Source: Daedaleopsis sinensis (lineage: Eukaryota > Basidiomycota > Agaricomycetes > Polyporales > Polyporaceae). From it: a stretch of DNA of 64,000 nucleotides. Both the position numbers and the translations under genes were made by a program. The first letter of the stretch is position 1. Each line of letters starts with the position of its first letter. Under the pieces are notes generated by a model. The model was not told the origin of the DNA and made no database searches. It saw only the letters and a list, made by a program, of their open reading frames with translations. Below are positions 22,695 through 33,677 of the stretch, in pieces. The DNA is taken from assembly GCA_033807695.1 (NCBI GenBank), contig CM066307.1, forward strand, positions 682,001 to 746,000, given 5' to 3'.

Positions 22695-24704
22695 ATGGCC
22701 AGTCCTGGCGCGGAAGTAGACCTGACGTTCGTCAATTCGCCTATTACTGCACGCGCAGGACGAGTCCGCTTACGGAAGGTGTAATGCAGGTTTGGGGTCA
22801 TCTTCGTGGGTCTGATTGTGACCGGATGGTGCGTGATAGACCACTTGGCACGTTGCGTTGCGTTATAACCGTCTTCTGCCCCATAGCTTGTTTGGAGGTT
22901 CGTGCTTCTCGAGGCGAATGGATTCCGAGCTCCATATTCAATGTGAAGTTGTGAACCTTGGCTGCCTTAGTCACCACGGCGCAGACTGGGTGGTATTTCA
23001 TTCATTATCCCAAGGATCGTCGCCTTCTCAAGGCGTTGGTACGTCGTCTTCCTGTCTATGAGACTCCACCCACATCCAAACGCCGACGAGCAGGTCACCG
23101 CGGTCTGGCTCCTTGATGCAACCAATCTCGGTCTTTACATTGCCACACGTGAGCAGTGACGCCATCCGCAATCTCGTCGGTGACCTGATCAATCGTTCAG
23201 TCTTCACGTATCTTGTCCAGGAGAAGGCATTATACTCTGCCGAAGGGGAACCCCTTCCGTGGTGAGCGCACTATCTTTGTTATCTAGCAACTCGCGTTGA
23301 GAGCGTTGTTATTCGAACAGGACATCAAATGTGAGAATGATTCCTTGTAAATTCTTTGCCTTCAGAGAGTAATGTATCGGCTCGACCAGGTACAGCTGCT
23401 ATGTAATGTAAGTCAGTACGTGTTCTACATTAGCGAAACTTCGCTCAAGCGATCCATTCCGAGGGCAGGCGTTTGCGATAGGCCTCATTCAGTCGTGAGT
23501 CCTCTTGTAGGCCGTTCGGGGATTCAAGCTGACAGTAATCCCGCAGATTCTATGCTTCTCGTATATGGACATGTAAGTCCATCGCTTGGATATGCAAACG
23601 AGTGTAAGTGCTAACAGCCGGCCGACTCAGTGAGCCGGCACAAGCCTCTTCTCGCGATCATGGTATGCCCATTTGACTTTTCGATCGTGAACCATAATCT
23701 TAGCCCCATCGATTCAGGGTCTGTTCATCTTGGTGACATGCGGTGAGTCTTTTCTGTCGAGGATCAAGCAACCCGAACCGTGTGCTGAACTCAACTCGGG
23801 CCGCATCAACGTATAGCGTTTGCGATTGGTGAGTGCGCTTTCAAATTATGCTCCGCCATGTTCTGACATTTATCCACGTCTGCCCAGTTCTTTTCGTCAA
23901 GACGTGCGTAAATCTGAGATCACAAGCCTGACGTGCAATCTGACGCAAGGAACCAGCCTCACGACGCAGTCCGTTTCGGAGTATGTTTCCCTTTCTGTGA
24001 GTGTACATCACGCACTAGTTCGTTAGTATCGCTGAGTCACCATCGCAGTCGTTGGACATTGCCATGAGTGTCATGGCTGCCTCCACCGACGTGCTGCTGT
24101 GCGGTGCCATGGTCTACTTGCTATCGACTTCTCGCACCGGTACACAAGGGTGAGTCTCTGCATGCGACGCCCTAGTGCGCAATGATGTTGAGCTGAGTTC
24201 ATGAATCAGGGCCGATCGTCTAATCAACAAACTAGTAGGCACTCCGGTATCATGTTCTGACTCACGACTCATTGTCCTACAGATGCTGTATACTGTACAT
24301 ACCGGATTGTTGACCAGGTAAGTCTTCGAACGCCTCGTGATGTGCGAACGTCAGTCGAGCGACCATCCATTCGCAGTGTCTTCTCCATTCTATCGATCCT
24401 CACGGTCGCGATCCTGCCGAGGACGTCGCTGTTCATCACCTTCTACTACATTGGATCTCAAAGTATGTATGGTATACAAGTATCGCCCTGCTAGACTCTG
24501 ACTATTGACTAACCGGCGCACACAGTGTACGCCGTTTCTCTGCTAGCCACGCTCAACGCCCGCCTCAGCCTGCGCATGCAAGCTGCGCACATGGGCGAGT
24601 GCACGCTGCCAGAGATCAAAGTCACAACGGCACAGCGTACCCCGAAGCTGTCCTTGGTACGCTTTCCGGGATTGCACTTGACCAGGATACTCATCGGCTG
24701 GTAA
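22695..24704 (+). CDS. DUF6534-type multi-pass membrane protein
   Basis: Reconstructed with 20 exons, giving 302 aa: 22695-22726, 22790-22828, 22887-22897, 22971-23038, 23094-23148, 23201-23261, 23321-23330, 23366-23407, 23469-23491, 23547-23572, 23631-23662, 23718-23742, 23817-23828, 23888-23903, 23950-23980, 24049-24149, 24210-24234, 24283-24317, 24377-24462 and 24526-24704. The product follows the Agaricomycete DUF6534 pattern: N-terminal TFGVIFVGLIVTGCLFGV helix, YFIHYPKDRRLLKAL, VTAVWLLDATNLGLYIA, FYASRIWTLS, the conserved domain MAASTDVLLCGAMVYLL, SRTG, then ADRLINKLMLYTVHTGLLTS and YAVSLLATLNAR. About seven membrane helices; function unknown. Exons 7-9 are the least certain, because the intron at 23331-23365 is only 35 nt. 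Confidence 0.75.
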
Positions 24705-25270
24705 TTCGCAGGGCTTCAGACACGACAGCGCCGCATCAGTCCCGTATCTCAGTCCGGCCGGGTCTTCGACGACGGGGGGTGACTCTTCTGATTCGATGAC
24801 CCCATCGCCGATCCGATGTGAGGGAAGTCGATGCTATGTAGTGCCGGAAGGGGAGTTCAGTTTCGCGTATGACTTCGTTTTCGGAGACGGACAGGACGTG
24901 GCTCCGTGTAGCGTTCCCGAGCCTCGAGATGGACCAGACATATAGTTTGACTGCCGATTCTGAGCGTGTTGAACGTTGAACGTTACCCGGTTGATGACCG
25001 ACGCCAACAACCCGAGTACTGACCATGAGTCACTGGTTGTAATACTAAGGCTCTAGGGTTGAGGTTGTCGACCTGGGCCTAATACGCCGACTTCGCGACA
25101 CTGCGGCGCGATGCAGCCCGAAAAGGAAGGCGGTGGCTTCTGATCCTAACAAGCCTAAACAACCGCTTCGCTTCAAAGGGCGCCCTTGAGAGCATCGTCT
25201 CCTTGCTCTTTCTCTCACTGCCCTTCTTCCAGTACGCCAAACGAGGGGCAAAAACATCAATACCCCGGCT
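24705..25270. other. Intergenic region
   Basis: About 565 bp. A doubled TTGAACGTTGAACGTT run lies near 24970. No gene is supported. Confidence 0.45.
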
Positions 25271-27403
25271 ATGTCTTTTACACTCGCGCCAGACTACGTG
25301 GTGAGTATCACCGCTATCTATCATGCATTCTGTACTACTAAACTCAGCTGTATTCTTAAGGTCAAAAACAAGCGCAAACGTGCTCGTCTAGCTGTTGATC
25401 CTTGTCTAGGGTTCTACCAAAAGATTGACTCTCCAGTACCTCCGACATCGGGACACCCTGGGGCATCAATATCCAACGCCGTGAATGAGGCTTCCACCCC
25501 GAACGATGCGCATATAGTCACTTGTGATACTCCGAAGTCCGTTAGCGGGAAGATTCCCAGACCTCAAACAGATCATACCGAGCAAAATATTGCAGAGGCT
25601 ATCAAATCAACTCGAGAGAATGTTGACGCGGCCCTCACTGTCGAAGAATTCCTGAGACGGGCTGCTACATCTACGAAGCGCTACTCTACTCGTCGCGGAA
25701 GAAGGTCCAAGCGCAAGCAAGATGCTATGCTTCTTCCTCGAAGTGAAGACACTCCTGTCCATTCCGACTCTGACTACCAGCCCAGCGAGGGAGATGAGGA
25801 CTCCGGATCTCAATCCACGGACCGCCGACGGGGCTGGTGCATCGTGTGGACAAGCGACGAGGACGAGGTTGTTCCAAGAAGGCCCGCCAAGAAGCGACGC
25901 CGTAAAACGAAGAACACACAGTCCCTGTCCGCCCGCATTCTCACTGCCGCTCTCGTAACGGGCGTTGATGTCGTCGGCGGTCCCTTCTTCCCCGCCTTCT
26001 CAGCTCCAGGCGCGCGCCGCCCACTGCCTCTCGTCCCTGACAACCGCGCCCCTTCGCCACCAGCCCATGCGAAACCGAAGTGCAAGATTGAGGATCGTCA
26101 CTTAGTCGACCCTCGGAAGACCAAGCCATTCGATCACGCCGTCTTCCAATTCGCGAAGCCCGCAGGCGATTCCTCAGACGAAGCACCGATAGCGCGTAGA
26201 GTGAAGACTAGACCGATTACCGCATGGAAGCCTGCTAGCTGTAGTGGCGGTGTCGGTGCACAAAGTGCCGGCGCAAAGTCTAACTTGGTGCCCCCATGCT
26301 CGCGTGGAGAACAGGATCACTCCGAACGGCGCGTCATGGTGCCGCTCAAGCTTGTACCTGCAACGCACCAGCCTGGTCAGCCGGTCGCGCAGGAGAGGTG
26401 CGCTCGTCCTGAGTTGTGGCATATATTATTCGTCTGATTGCCCAGTGAGCTACAGGAGTCGCCTCGCAAGATCCCGGAAAGCACCCCGGAATGTAGTTCA
26501 GAAAGATTGCCAGAGACTGAACTTCCAGGCGCTGCCCATCGCACCCTACTTGAAGTCGTCGCCTAGGTCTAGACCGACTACTGCATTCACCTCCCCAGAT
26601 CGCGGTCGGTCTTCGGCCATTCGTTCCAATTCCCCTGACTCTCCACCTGCCGCTATCATAACACTCGCGTTGCCGATCGACCCACCCCCTCTTGATCCTG
26701 CTTCTACTCGTCTAACTGTTACCGCCACCTCGCATTCCGTGCACTGTGCTACTACGCCTGATCATTCTCTCGATGCCCTCGTACCCAACATGGATGCTGC
26801 ATGTACTCGCCGCACGTTCAAAGCCATCTCTCGTCCTCCGACTACCACTATGCTCGTCAGAAGAACGTTGACCCTGCCGCGTTCCGCCCCTCGAAAGCCG
26901 TTGAAGCCACTGGTTTCTATGCTCGACAACTTCCGAGACATCGCGCGCTCTGCGACCCAAAAGTCTATGTCATCTGAACGTCGAGCGGCGACCCGTCCAA
27001 TCTTTCAACCTATTGCCTCCTCATCGGCTCGCATCGAGCGTCCCCAGTCCAGGTCTCGGCGCCCTACTTCCAGTATCGCAGACTCTGCAGTTCAGCGGCT
27101 CCAAACAAGGATCAAGAACGCGGCACCCGCGCGTCTCGACAGCGTGCATCAGGACCACATCAACACTAGTGAGTTTGTAGCGTGTCCATATACTGGTCGC
27201 AGCTCATGTACCTAGTAGCTGGGCATGCAGAGCTGTCTATGTCAGATATCGCGTCATCGCACAGCGCCTTTGGGCGTTGGAAGACCGACATGTACAACCT
27301 CGCGACACCGGCAACGGCTCGCCCGCGACCGCCGTCAGAAATATTGCCCTCAAGTCCACTGCCCGGATGGAGTGTACTTCCAGTGACAGATGGTACCTCC
27401 TGA
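25271..27403 (+). CDS. Hypothetical low-complexity protein, possibly nuclear
   Basis: A four-exon model, 25271-25300, 25361-26375, 26446-27168 and 27231-27403, gives an uninterrupted 646 aa. I recognise no domain. The first half carries several basic clusters (KNKRKRAR, RRGRRSKRKQ, AKKRRRKTK) alternating with acidic Ser/Asp stretches, as in nuclear or chromatin-associated proteins. The second half is Pro/Ser/Thr/Arg-rich and probably disordered. The second splice is the weak point: a donor at 26398 instead of 26376 would run to a stop at 26566 and give a shorter protein. The codon pattern of the downstream frame looks coding, so I prefer the longer model. Confidence 0.45.
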
Positions 27404-27691
27404 CTTCTCTCTTCCGTCCCGAATCTGTCAAGAATCGGTTGCACAAGAATTGTTCGCATAGTCGCCTGGTAGTACAGAGCTATATTTCTTCGTGTCTGCA
27501 TCCTGTCTACTCTTATATACGCTGAAAGGTGTGTGCTATCAATATACCTGCCTTGGTGCCATACATTGAAAAGCTCGAAATACTGACCGGTGCGACGGTC
27601 GTCGGTCGCGACCGCGCGACCCACGTGACCGCATCGCCGTCCAGTAAGCGCCGTATCGCCACACAGCTCTCGCCGCTCGGGTCGCCAAGCC
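27404..27691. other. Flank of the unrecognised gene and left flank of the MITE
   Basis: An open frame of about 55 codons runs from 27529 into the MITE. It could be an exon of the following unrecognised gene that has been cut by the insertion, but I could not prove a splice. Confidence 0.3.
27683..27691. repeat. Left target-site duplication of the MITE
   Basis: CGCCAAGCC, repeated at 27999-28007. One more identical base could be assigned either to the duplication or to the element end. Confidence 0.8.
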
Positions 27692-27998
27692 CAGGCTCCT
27701 ACCCACCGCTGTGTCGAGTTGAGGGGCTGATTTCGCTGGTAGAGGTGGAGAAGGAGTAATACTTAGCAACGTACAAAAGCTTGTATCCTAGAAGCGCTCA
27801 CTAAGGCTGGATCACGTGCTATGTTACTTCCCCTCAACTCTCCACAGCAGTTGAGGGGAAGTAACTAGCACACGTGATCCAGGCTGAATTAGCGCTTTTA
27901 GGTTACAGCCTGCGTCTGCACTACTTGATTCCACCCTTCCTCCTCCTCTGCCGGTGAAATCAGCCCCTCAACTCGACACAGCGGTGGGTAGGAGCCTG
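27692..27998. mobile_element. Mutator-like foldback MITE, 307 bp
   Basis: The first 43 bp (27692-27734, starting CAGGCTCCTACCCACC) are a perfect inverted copy of the last 43 bp (27956-27998, ending GGTGGGTAGGAGCCTG). Inside, a second imperfect inverted repeat (about 27793-27840 against 27849-27896, with GGATCACGTG/CACGTGATCC) makes most of the element one long imperfect hairpin. The 9-bp sequence CGCCAAGCC lies directly outside both ends (27683-27691 and 27999-28007). There is no coding capacity. Long terminal inverted repeats with a 9-bp target duplication point to a non-autonomous Mutator-like element. The identical outer arms suggest recent insertion. Confidence 0.88.
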
Positions 27999-28007
27999 CG
28001 CCAAGCC
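27999..28007. repeat. Right target-site duplication of the MITE
   Basis: CGCCAAGCC, matching 27683-27691. Removing the element and one copy restores a continuous sequence. Confidence 0.8.
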
Positions 28008-28145
28008 CTCGCAATTCTGAGCTCTCTTCATGAATGCGGCTACTATCTCTACACTATCTCGTCCATGACTGAGCGCTGAGCTCTTATCGCTCTCAGTACA
28101 AAGCAGGATCCAAGACTTTCCTGACTAACTGCGCATCTCTCACAG

Positions 28146-28868
28146 ACTGCCGACAGAATTTCTCTCAAGACGCAAAGTAAAGTCCCCATTTGTCTACGTA
28201 AGTCATTTCTCCGAGCGTCCCCACCTTTATGTCACCTCTGATCGTCCGTGCACAGACCCCAAGAAGACCTGTTCACAAGTTGCTTATCGTCACCAACTGA
28301 ACTCACCTGTACGCGAATATACAGTTTCTTACGTGACGCAGATCTGACGATCCCTCGCTAAAGGATTCGGCCTGTATTCAGTCCCAAGTACAGTACAATG
28401 AGCTGGTGAGTGGGGTTGCATCTTGCTCATGAAAATTTGCTCGGAGATCTTACGTGTCGCTGCGCAGGTCGTGAACCTACTGCCTAATGTCAACTTTTCG
28501 GACCGGCCTCGTGTCCACATACGTGTGCATCAGTGTAAGATTATCACGACATGTCAACAGTGCTGCCGTGAGCGCGCGAAATCTCAGTCATCCTCTTCAT
28601 TCTGCGAGTTCGTGAGTCATCAACAGCCAGCCATTGACTTCTCGGTCTGACGCACTGCCGTTGTGCAAGTTTTAAGCAATATTGCCACAGCTGAAGAAGA
28701 TTATCAACTGCTCGTCAGAACGCTTCCCGTATCGAAGCTAGAGAAGCTCAGCAGTCAGGTACCGTGGCTGTAAATACTAAGCTTCTGCGTCCTAGTTCCC
28801 TCACATGCCCGCTTACTACATCCGCAGAGGTCGTAGTGCGGGGCTGGCTGGGCGACGATCATTTGTGA
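28146..28868 (+). CDS. Unrecognised multi-exon gene, 5' end not found
   Basis: Seven exons join in one frame: 28146-28197, 28256-28278, 28342-28405, 28468-28534, 28588-28611, 28670-28753 and 28828-28868, about 117 codons. The product is LPTEFLSRRKVKSPFVY, then TPRRPVHK, SDDPSLKDS, a middle VVNLLPNVNFSDRPRVHIRV, a hydrophobic FILFILRVLLSN, and TAEEDYQLLVRTLPV, ending in RGWLGDDHL. The splice sites are all GT-AG, and phases agree at every junction, which is hard to get by chance. I recognise no family. Exon 28146 starts in mid-codon and I found no upstream start, so the gene is either longer than seen or was truncated, perhaps by the MITE 140 bp upstream. Confidence 0.45.
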
Positions 28869-29661
28869 GCTTCGCGCTCGTCCTCCATTCCCAAACGTTT
28901 CTCTTGCACTAGACTACTTACTACTAAGTAGGACCCATGACGCTCGACGTAGCAAATCGGGAGTCGGACTCGTGCGGTGTACCTACTAGTGCCCATCGAC
29001 GTGGCGGCGGTCGGGGATATTTCGGAACGCCGCACCACTCTGTTTTGTGAATGGTTTTCTCACTGGGGCGACTTCCTTCCCTTGGCTTCCTATCGCTTCT
29101 TGAAACTCAGTGACGCCACGCTCAACGCATTGTCATGGCTTGACCGCACACATTGATCAATTTTCAGGTGGCAGCTCCTCCCAACTCAGTCATGTACAAC
29201 AGGTTGCCACACCGGCGGGCCAGCCGTCGGCATTTCCGACTCATTACCAAATACCCGGTCGTCGGCCCGAGTCTACATGCCACAATGGGCCGAGCCAAGG
29301 CTGGACGAAGGCGCATTCTTTCCTGGTGACTCGCTTAGAGGCCTATTTAGTTGAGGTTATCCTAACCTATTGCGGCCGGCGGCCGCATCTCTTAATCATT
29401 GTGGGGCGCCATCACCCCGGAGGCTCCGTTGATCAAATTTGTTCTCATGTCGAAGGACGTCACCCGACCTCAGCGGCCCCCCTCAGCCCGCGGCCATCGT
29501 GTTATAAATACGAGAAGAGGTGGTCCGTGGGGCAGGTCCTTCCGTGTTGACGAGCGACCGTCTCCCCTACTGCGTCTGCAGCCTCTGCGCTCATTTCTCG
29601 ACCTCTCAGACGACAAGCAATCAGCAATTGCCCCCGAGGACGTGAAAACAGTGACAACACA
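28869..29661. other. Promoter region of the sugar transporter
   Basis: About 790 bp. It contains a TATAAATA at 29503 and some GC-rich palindromic sequence near 29370. TGGGG-type motifs are present (for example 29400-29404), which resemble carbon-catabolite repressor sites, but single hits mean little. Confidence 0.45.
29503..29510 (+). promoter_or_regulatory. TATA box upstream of the sugar transporter
   Basis: TATAAATA, 152 nt upstream of the start codon at 29662. Confidence 0.5.
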
Positions 29662-32092
29662 ATGGTTGGAGGAGGTGCGAATATTATCGCGTCGAGTCGA
29701 CGCAAGAATCTGGCTGGGCCATCGGGCTGGGTGCGTCTTCTCTGCTTCCGTCCTCTGTCAAGATAACGATCGCTTACTGTACCACTCTCTATGTCGCCTC
29801 TGTATATCACGTAGGCCGGCCTTCTTGCGAACGGGAGAATATTTGCGATAGCGGTGTTTGCATCGTTGGGTGGCTTGTGAGTTCAGCATCTCTCTTGGTA
29901 GACGACCTACTGAGAAAATACCACCATTAGGCTGTATGGTGAGCTTCCTTGCAGTGAAGTCTATCTACGTTCATAACGTGCTGAATCGGCTTGCCTGTGC
30001 GTGCAGGATACAACCAGGTCAGTATTAGGTAGACGATAATGCTCCCACCTTCACTGATCCCACGGAACCTGTTACAGGGCGTGTTTTCCGGTGTACTAAA
30101 CATGTACTCGTTCGACCAGCGGATGAAGTCCGCCGTCGATGAATCGGGCACTCGTGGATGGCTGGTTGCTATCCTCGAGCTCGGAGCATGGCTGGGAGTC
30201 CTCTTCACTGGTTATCTCGCCGACAAGCTCTCCCGCAAGTACACGATTGTCCTCGGTCAGTCCTTCTCATGCTGAGCAATCGATCAAATACTGTTTTGCT
30301 GACGGAAGTTGGTTCTTCAAGCTGTCATCGTATTCTGCATCGGTGTTATTGTGCAAACAGCCGCTTTTGCGCCGTCATCAATCTTCGGAGGTGAGCAGAC
30401 TGCTCTAGAACCCTCGAGACTAGCGCTTGACATGTCCGCAGGCCGATTTGTGACCGGTCTGGGCGTTGGGTCGCTCAGTATGGCGGTTCCTCTATACAAG
30501 TCAGTTCTCCCGTACCATCTCGGATCAAGTGGACGTCGTTCTGATACTGATACACTCGTTATGCAGCGCGGAGCTTGCTCCTCCGGAGGTGCGCGGGAGT
30601 TTGGTTGCCCTGCAGCAGCTCGCAATCACGTTCGGCATCATGGTCTCGTTCTGGATCGACTACGGAACCAATTATATCGGTGGTACTGGTGCAGGGCAAA
30701 GCGAAGCGGCGTGGCGTGTCGCGCTCGCCCTACAGCTCGTTCCGGCCATTATCCTTGGAGTTGGCATCCTCTTCATGCCTTTCTCGCCGAGGTGGCTGAT
30801 CAACAACGCACGCGACGATGAAGCTTTGCAAGTGCTCAGCCGTGCTCGTCGTCTCCCGCCCGATTCGGATCTTGTGCAGATTGAGTTCTTGTGAGTACTA
30901 TGAGCATTAAAAAAAGAGTTCCTGAGAGGCTCACCGTGTCCGCTGTATAGGGAGATCAAGGCTCAGTATCTATTTGAGAAGGAGACTGCTGCTCTGAAGT
31001 ATCCTGACTTGCAAGACGATTCATTCAAGTCGAACTTCAAGCTTGGTCTTTACGACTACCTCAGTCTCCTTCGCTCGCGTTGTATGGGATCAATCCATCA
31101 CCAGTATAAGATACGAATCACTGACTACTTCCCGGATTGTAGCATTGTTCTACCGCGTGGCGGTCGGCTCTCTCACGATGTTCTTCCAACAATGGACTGG
31201 AGTCAACGCCATCCTCTACTATGCCCCCTTCATCTTTAAGGACCTCGGCTTGACCGGCAACTCGAACTCTCTCCTCGCTACTGGTGTTGTCGGGATTGCG
31301 TGCGTATACTCGAGATTACTTGCAGCACAGCGGAAGTCTAACATTACTGCTGTCCATTATGTAGCATGTTCCTGGCCACCATCCCCGCCGTCATCTGGGT
31401 TGACCAGGCCGGCCGCAAGCCCATCCTTGTCTCCGGAGCATTCCTGATGGCTGCGTGCCATATCATCGTCGCCGTTCTCTCCGGTCTCTACTCGGACTCA
31501 TGGGATACCCATCGCGTGGCTGGCTGGGCGGCCTGCGCCCTTGTATGGGTCTTCGCCATTGGATTTGGCTACTCGTGGGGCCCCTGCTCATGGATTCTCG
31601 TCGCTGAGATCTGGCCCCTCTCCATCCGCGGGAAGGGTGTCTCCATCGCCGCGTCCTCCAATTGGATGAACAACTTTATCGGTCAGTAATGGTGGTCCCG
31701 TGCGTGACTGTCGGCGGGCGGCATGTTGATTGTCCCTGCAGTTGGTCAAGTTACCCCGACGATGATGGATAAGCTGGGATTCGGGACCTTTGTGTTCTTC
31801 GGGGTGCGTACGCCATGCATTCAGTTCACAGGTGATGTCATACTAATTGGCAATATGTACGCAGACGTTCTCTTTCCTGGGAGGCTTGTTCATCATGTTC
31901 CTGGTACCCGAGACCAAGGGACTGACGCTCGAGGAGATGGATGAGGTGTTTGGCTCCGTAGGCATGGCCGCTAGCGAACACGAGCGTTTCCTCGAGATCG
32001 AGAAGCGCATTGGCCTCGACGCGTATAACGATGCTGACCCCAACCGCGCGAGCTCGGCGGAGGACCACAAGGAGGACATTCAAAAGGTGTAA
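29662..32092 (+). CDS. MFS sugar transporter (sugar porter family)
   Basis: Thirteen exons: 29662-29730, 29815-29876, 29931-29938, 30007-30017, 30078-30255, 30322-30390, 30442-30499, 30567-30890, 30951-31081, 31143-31299, 31365-31681, 31742-31803 and 31865-32092, giving 557 aa. It is a twelve-helix plasma-membrane proton/sugar symporter by family. Helix 1 reads AIAVFASLGGLLYGYNQGVFSG. The GRFVTGLGVGSLSM motif, ELAPPEVRGSLVALQQ, helix 7 FFQQWTGVNAILYYAPF, DQAGRKP, and PETKGLTLEEMDEVFG are all present. The substrate (hexose, xylose or quinate) is not resolved. Exons 3 (8 nt, GCTGTATG) and 4 (11 nt, GATACAACCAG) are consecutive micro-exons encoding the conserved LYGYNQ turn. Confidence 0.93.
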
Positions 32093-33677
32093 TCTCAGCC
32101 CCCCTTGGGCCTGTGCGCGGCGTCGACCTTCTCTTCTGACTACTCACATATCGGATGTAATGCTTGAGACGATATAATGCTACTACCTCCTGTACTTGTA
32201 GATTGCTGTAACCTTTGATGAATCTGATGTTCATGACCGTTTGTCAACTTGTTAGAACTGGGTGCAGAGTGCGAACGATTTACCACAGCATGAGAGTCGG
32301 CGAACTTTCACGACCCGAGCTTACGCACCGAGGATGGCGGTGATACACGCGCTGAAGGTTCGAGCATTAGGTTTATAGATCTGTACGCCGCATCTTCTGA
32401 TTAATGGCATGAAGTCGTTCTGCAGCTTCCGCAACCGAAGAGACTCGTGCCCGTGCATGGCCTCAAGGGGTAGAAGTCCTGTGACGACTCTGTTGACGAT
32501 AGAGGGTTGCGCTGCGTATGTATTGAAGTAGCGGGTGTAAACCGGCGTCAATTATCACCGTGAACAAATGTGTCAAACAAAGCTATGAATATGACGAACG
32601 GTGACTCGCTATTCGATGAGTGGCCCGTACGTCGGCGTGTCTTGGGCGTAGAGCGGCGGTAGGGTGCCTTAGCTTGTGCTCGCTCATGTCGTCATGGTCG
32701 GGCGGGACCCCTTTCGACTCGCATCGTCAACCCTCATTGTGCTTCGCGGCATCCTCGTGTCCGTTCTGGAAGCATGGCCGACAATGGTAGGGTGGCGCGA
32801 GCTTGACGTACGACGTTGCTATTGATGCCTTGCCACCTTCGGTACTAGCAGCCGATGTTTGTGATAGGGCTGTATTCTTGCTCGCCTCGTGCTACAGTGA
32901 AGCCTGAGACATCGTAGCGGTGAGCTTGAAGGTGCTCGATATATATGGAATGTTATTCATACCTGCGGAAAGCACCACTATGCAAAAAGAGAGATGCGCC
33001 TGCTCAAAGCAGACAGCGCGTGAGACGGGCAGTATTAAAGTTTGACGTCTGTGTGAGATGATAGCCGCTAATACGAGTCCAAATGCTGGGACATTCTGTG
33101 GGCGGACATGACGGTATGCGTTTCTATACGAATCCATAGCGTGACCGGCTTCACGTAGTTAACCCTAGAACGAAGCTTGAGACAAATTAGCCGATAAATA
33201 TGTGAATCAAGCGTACTGTTCCAACTATGGACCAAAGCCGTGTTTTATGGTTTTTGAAGTTACGCGCCTTGCCGTTATGTTTTCGGAGGCTCTTCAGGTC
33301 CATGACGTGGACGGGGAACGCAGGGACCATATCGGAGGCTGTATCCAAATGGCATCCACGCGGATGCGACCACTTCGACAGAACTCCATCAGGTAAGGAA
33401 GGTGCTGAGACGCAGAAGAGTGGGTACTCACTGGCATCTGACGCCAAGCAACAGCTACGTTTTGTCGGTGGTAGTTGAGGTCTCCGAGGGACTGCAACGG
33501 CAAGTCGGCCAACACATCTGCGAGGTCATAGCTCGCACCCTGAGGACGTATATAAGGGAGGCGGGCATTGGGGGGAGGACAGCAACAGCTACTTCGCCCA
33601 GCTCTTTCCTACACAGAACGTGAGCGACAACTGCTCTGCAGTCGCAAAATACTCACCCTCCCACCACAGTCTCCAAC
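32093..33677. other. Intergenic region
   Basis: About 1.6 kb between the transporter and the next secreted protein. I can support no gene in it. The last 130 bp form the promoter of the following gene. Confidence 0.45.
33549..33556 (+). promoter_or_regulatory. TATA box of the first Cys-rich secreted protein
   Basis: TATATAAG, 129 nt upstream of the start codon. Confidence 0.5.
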
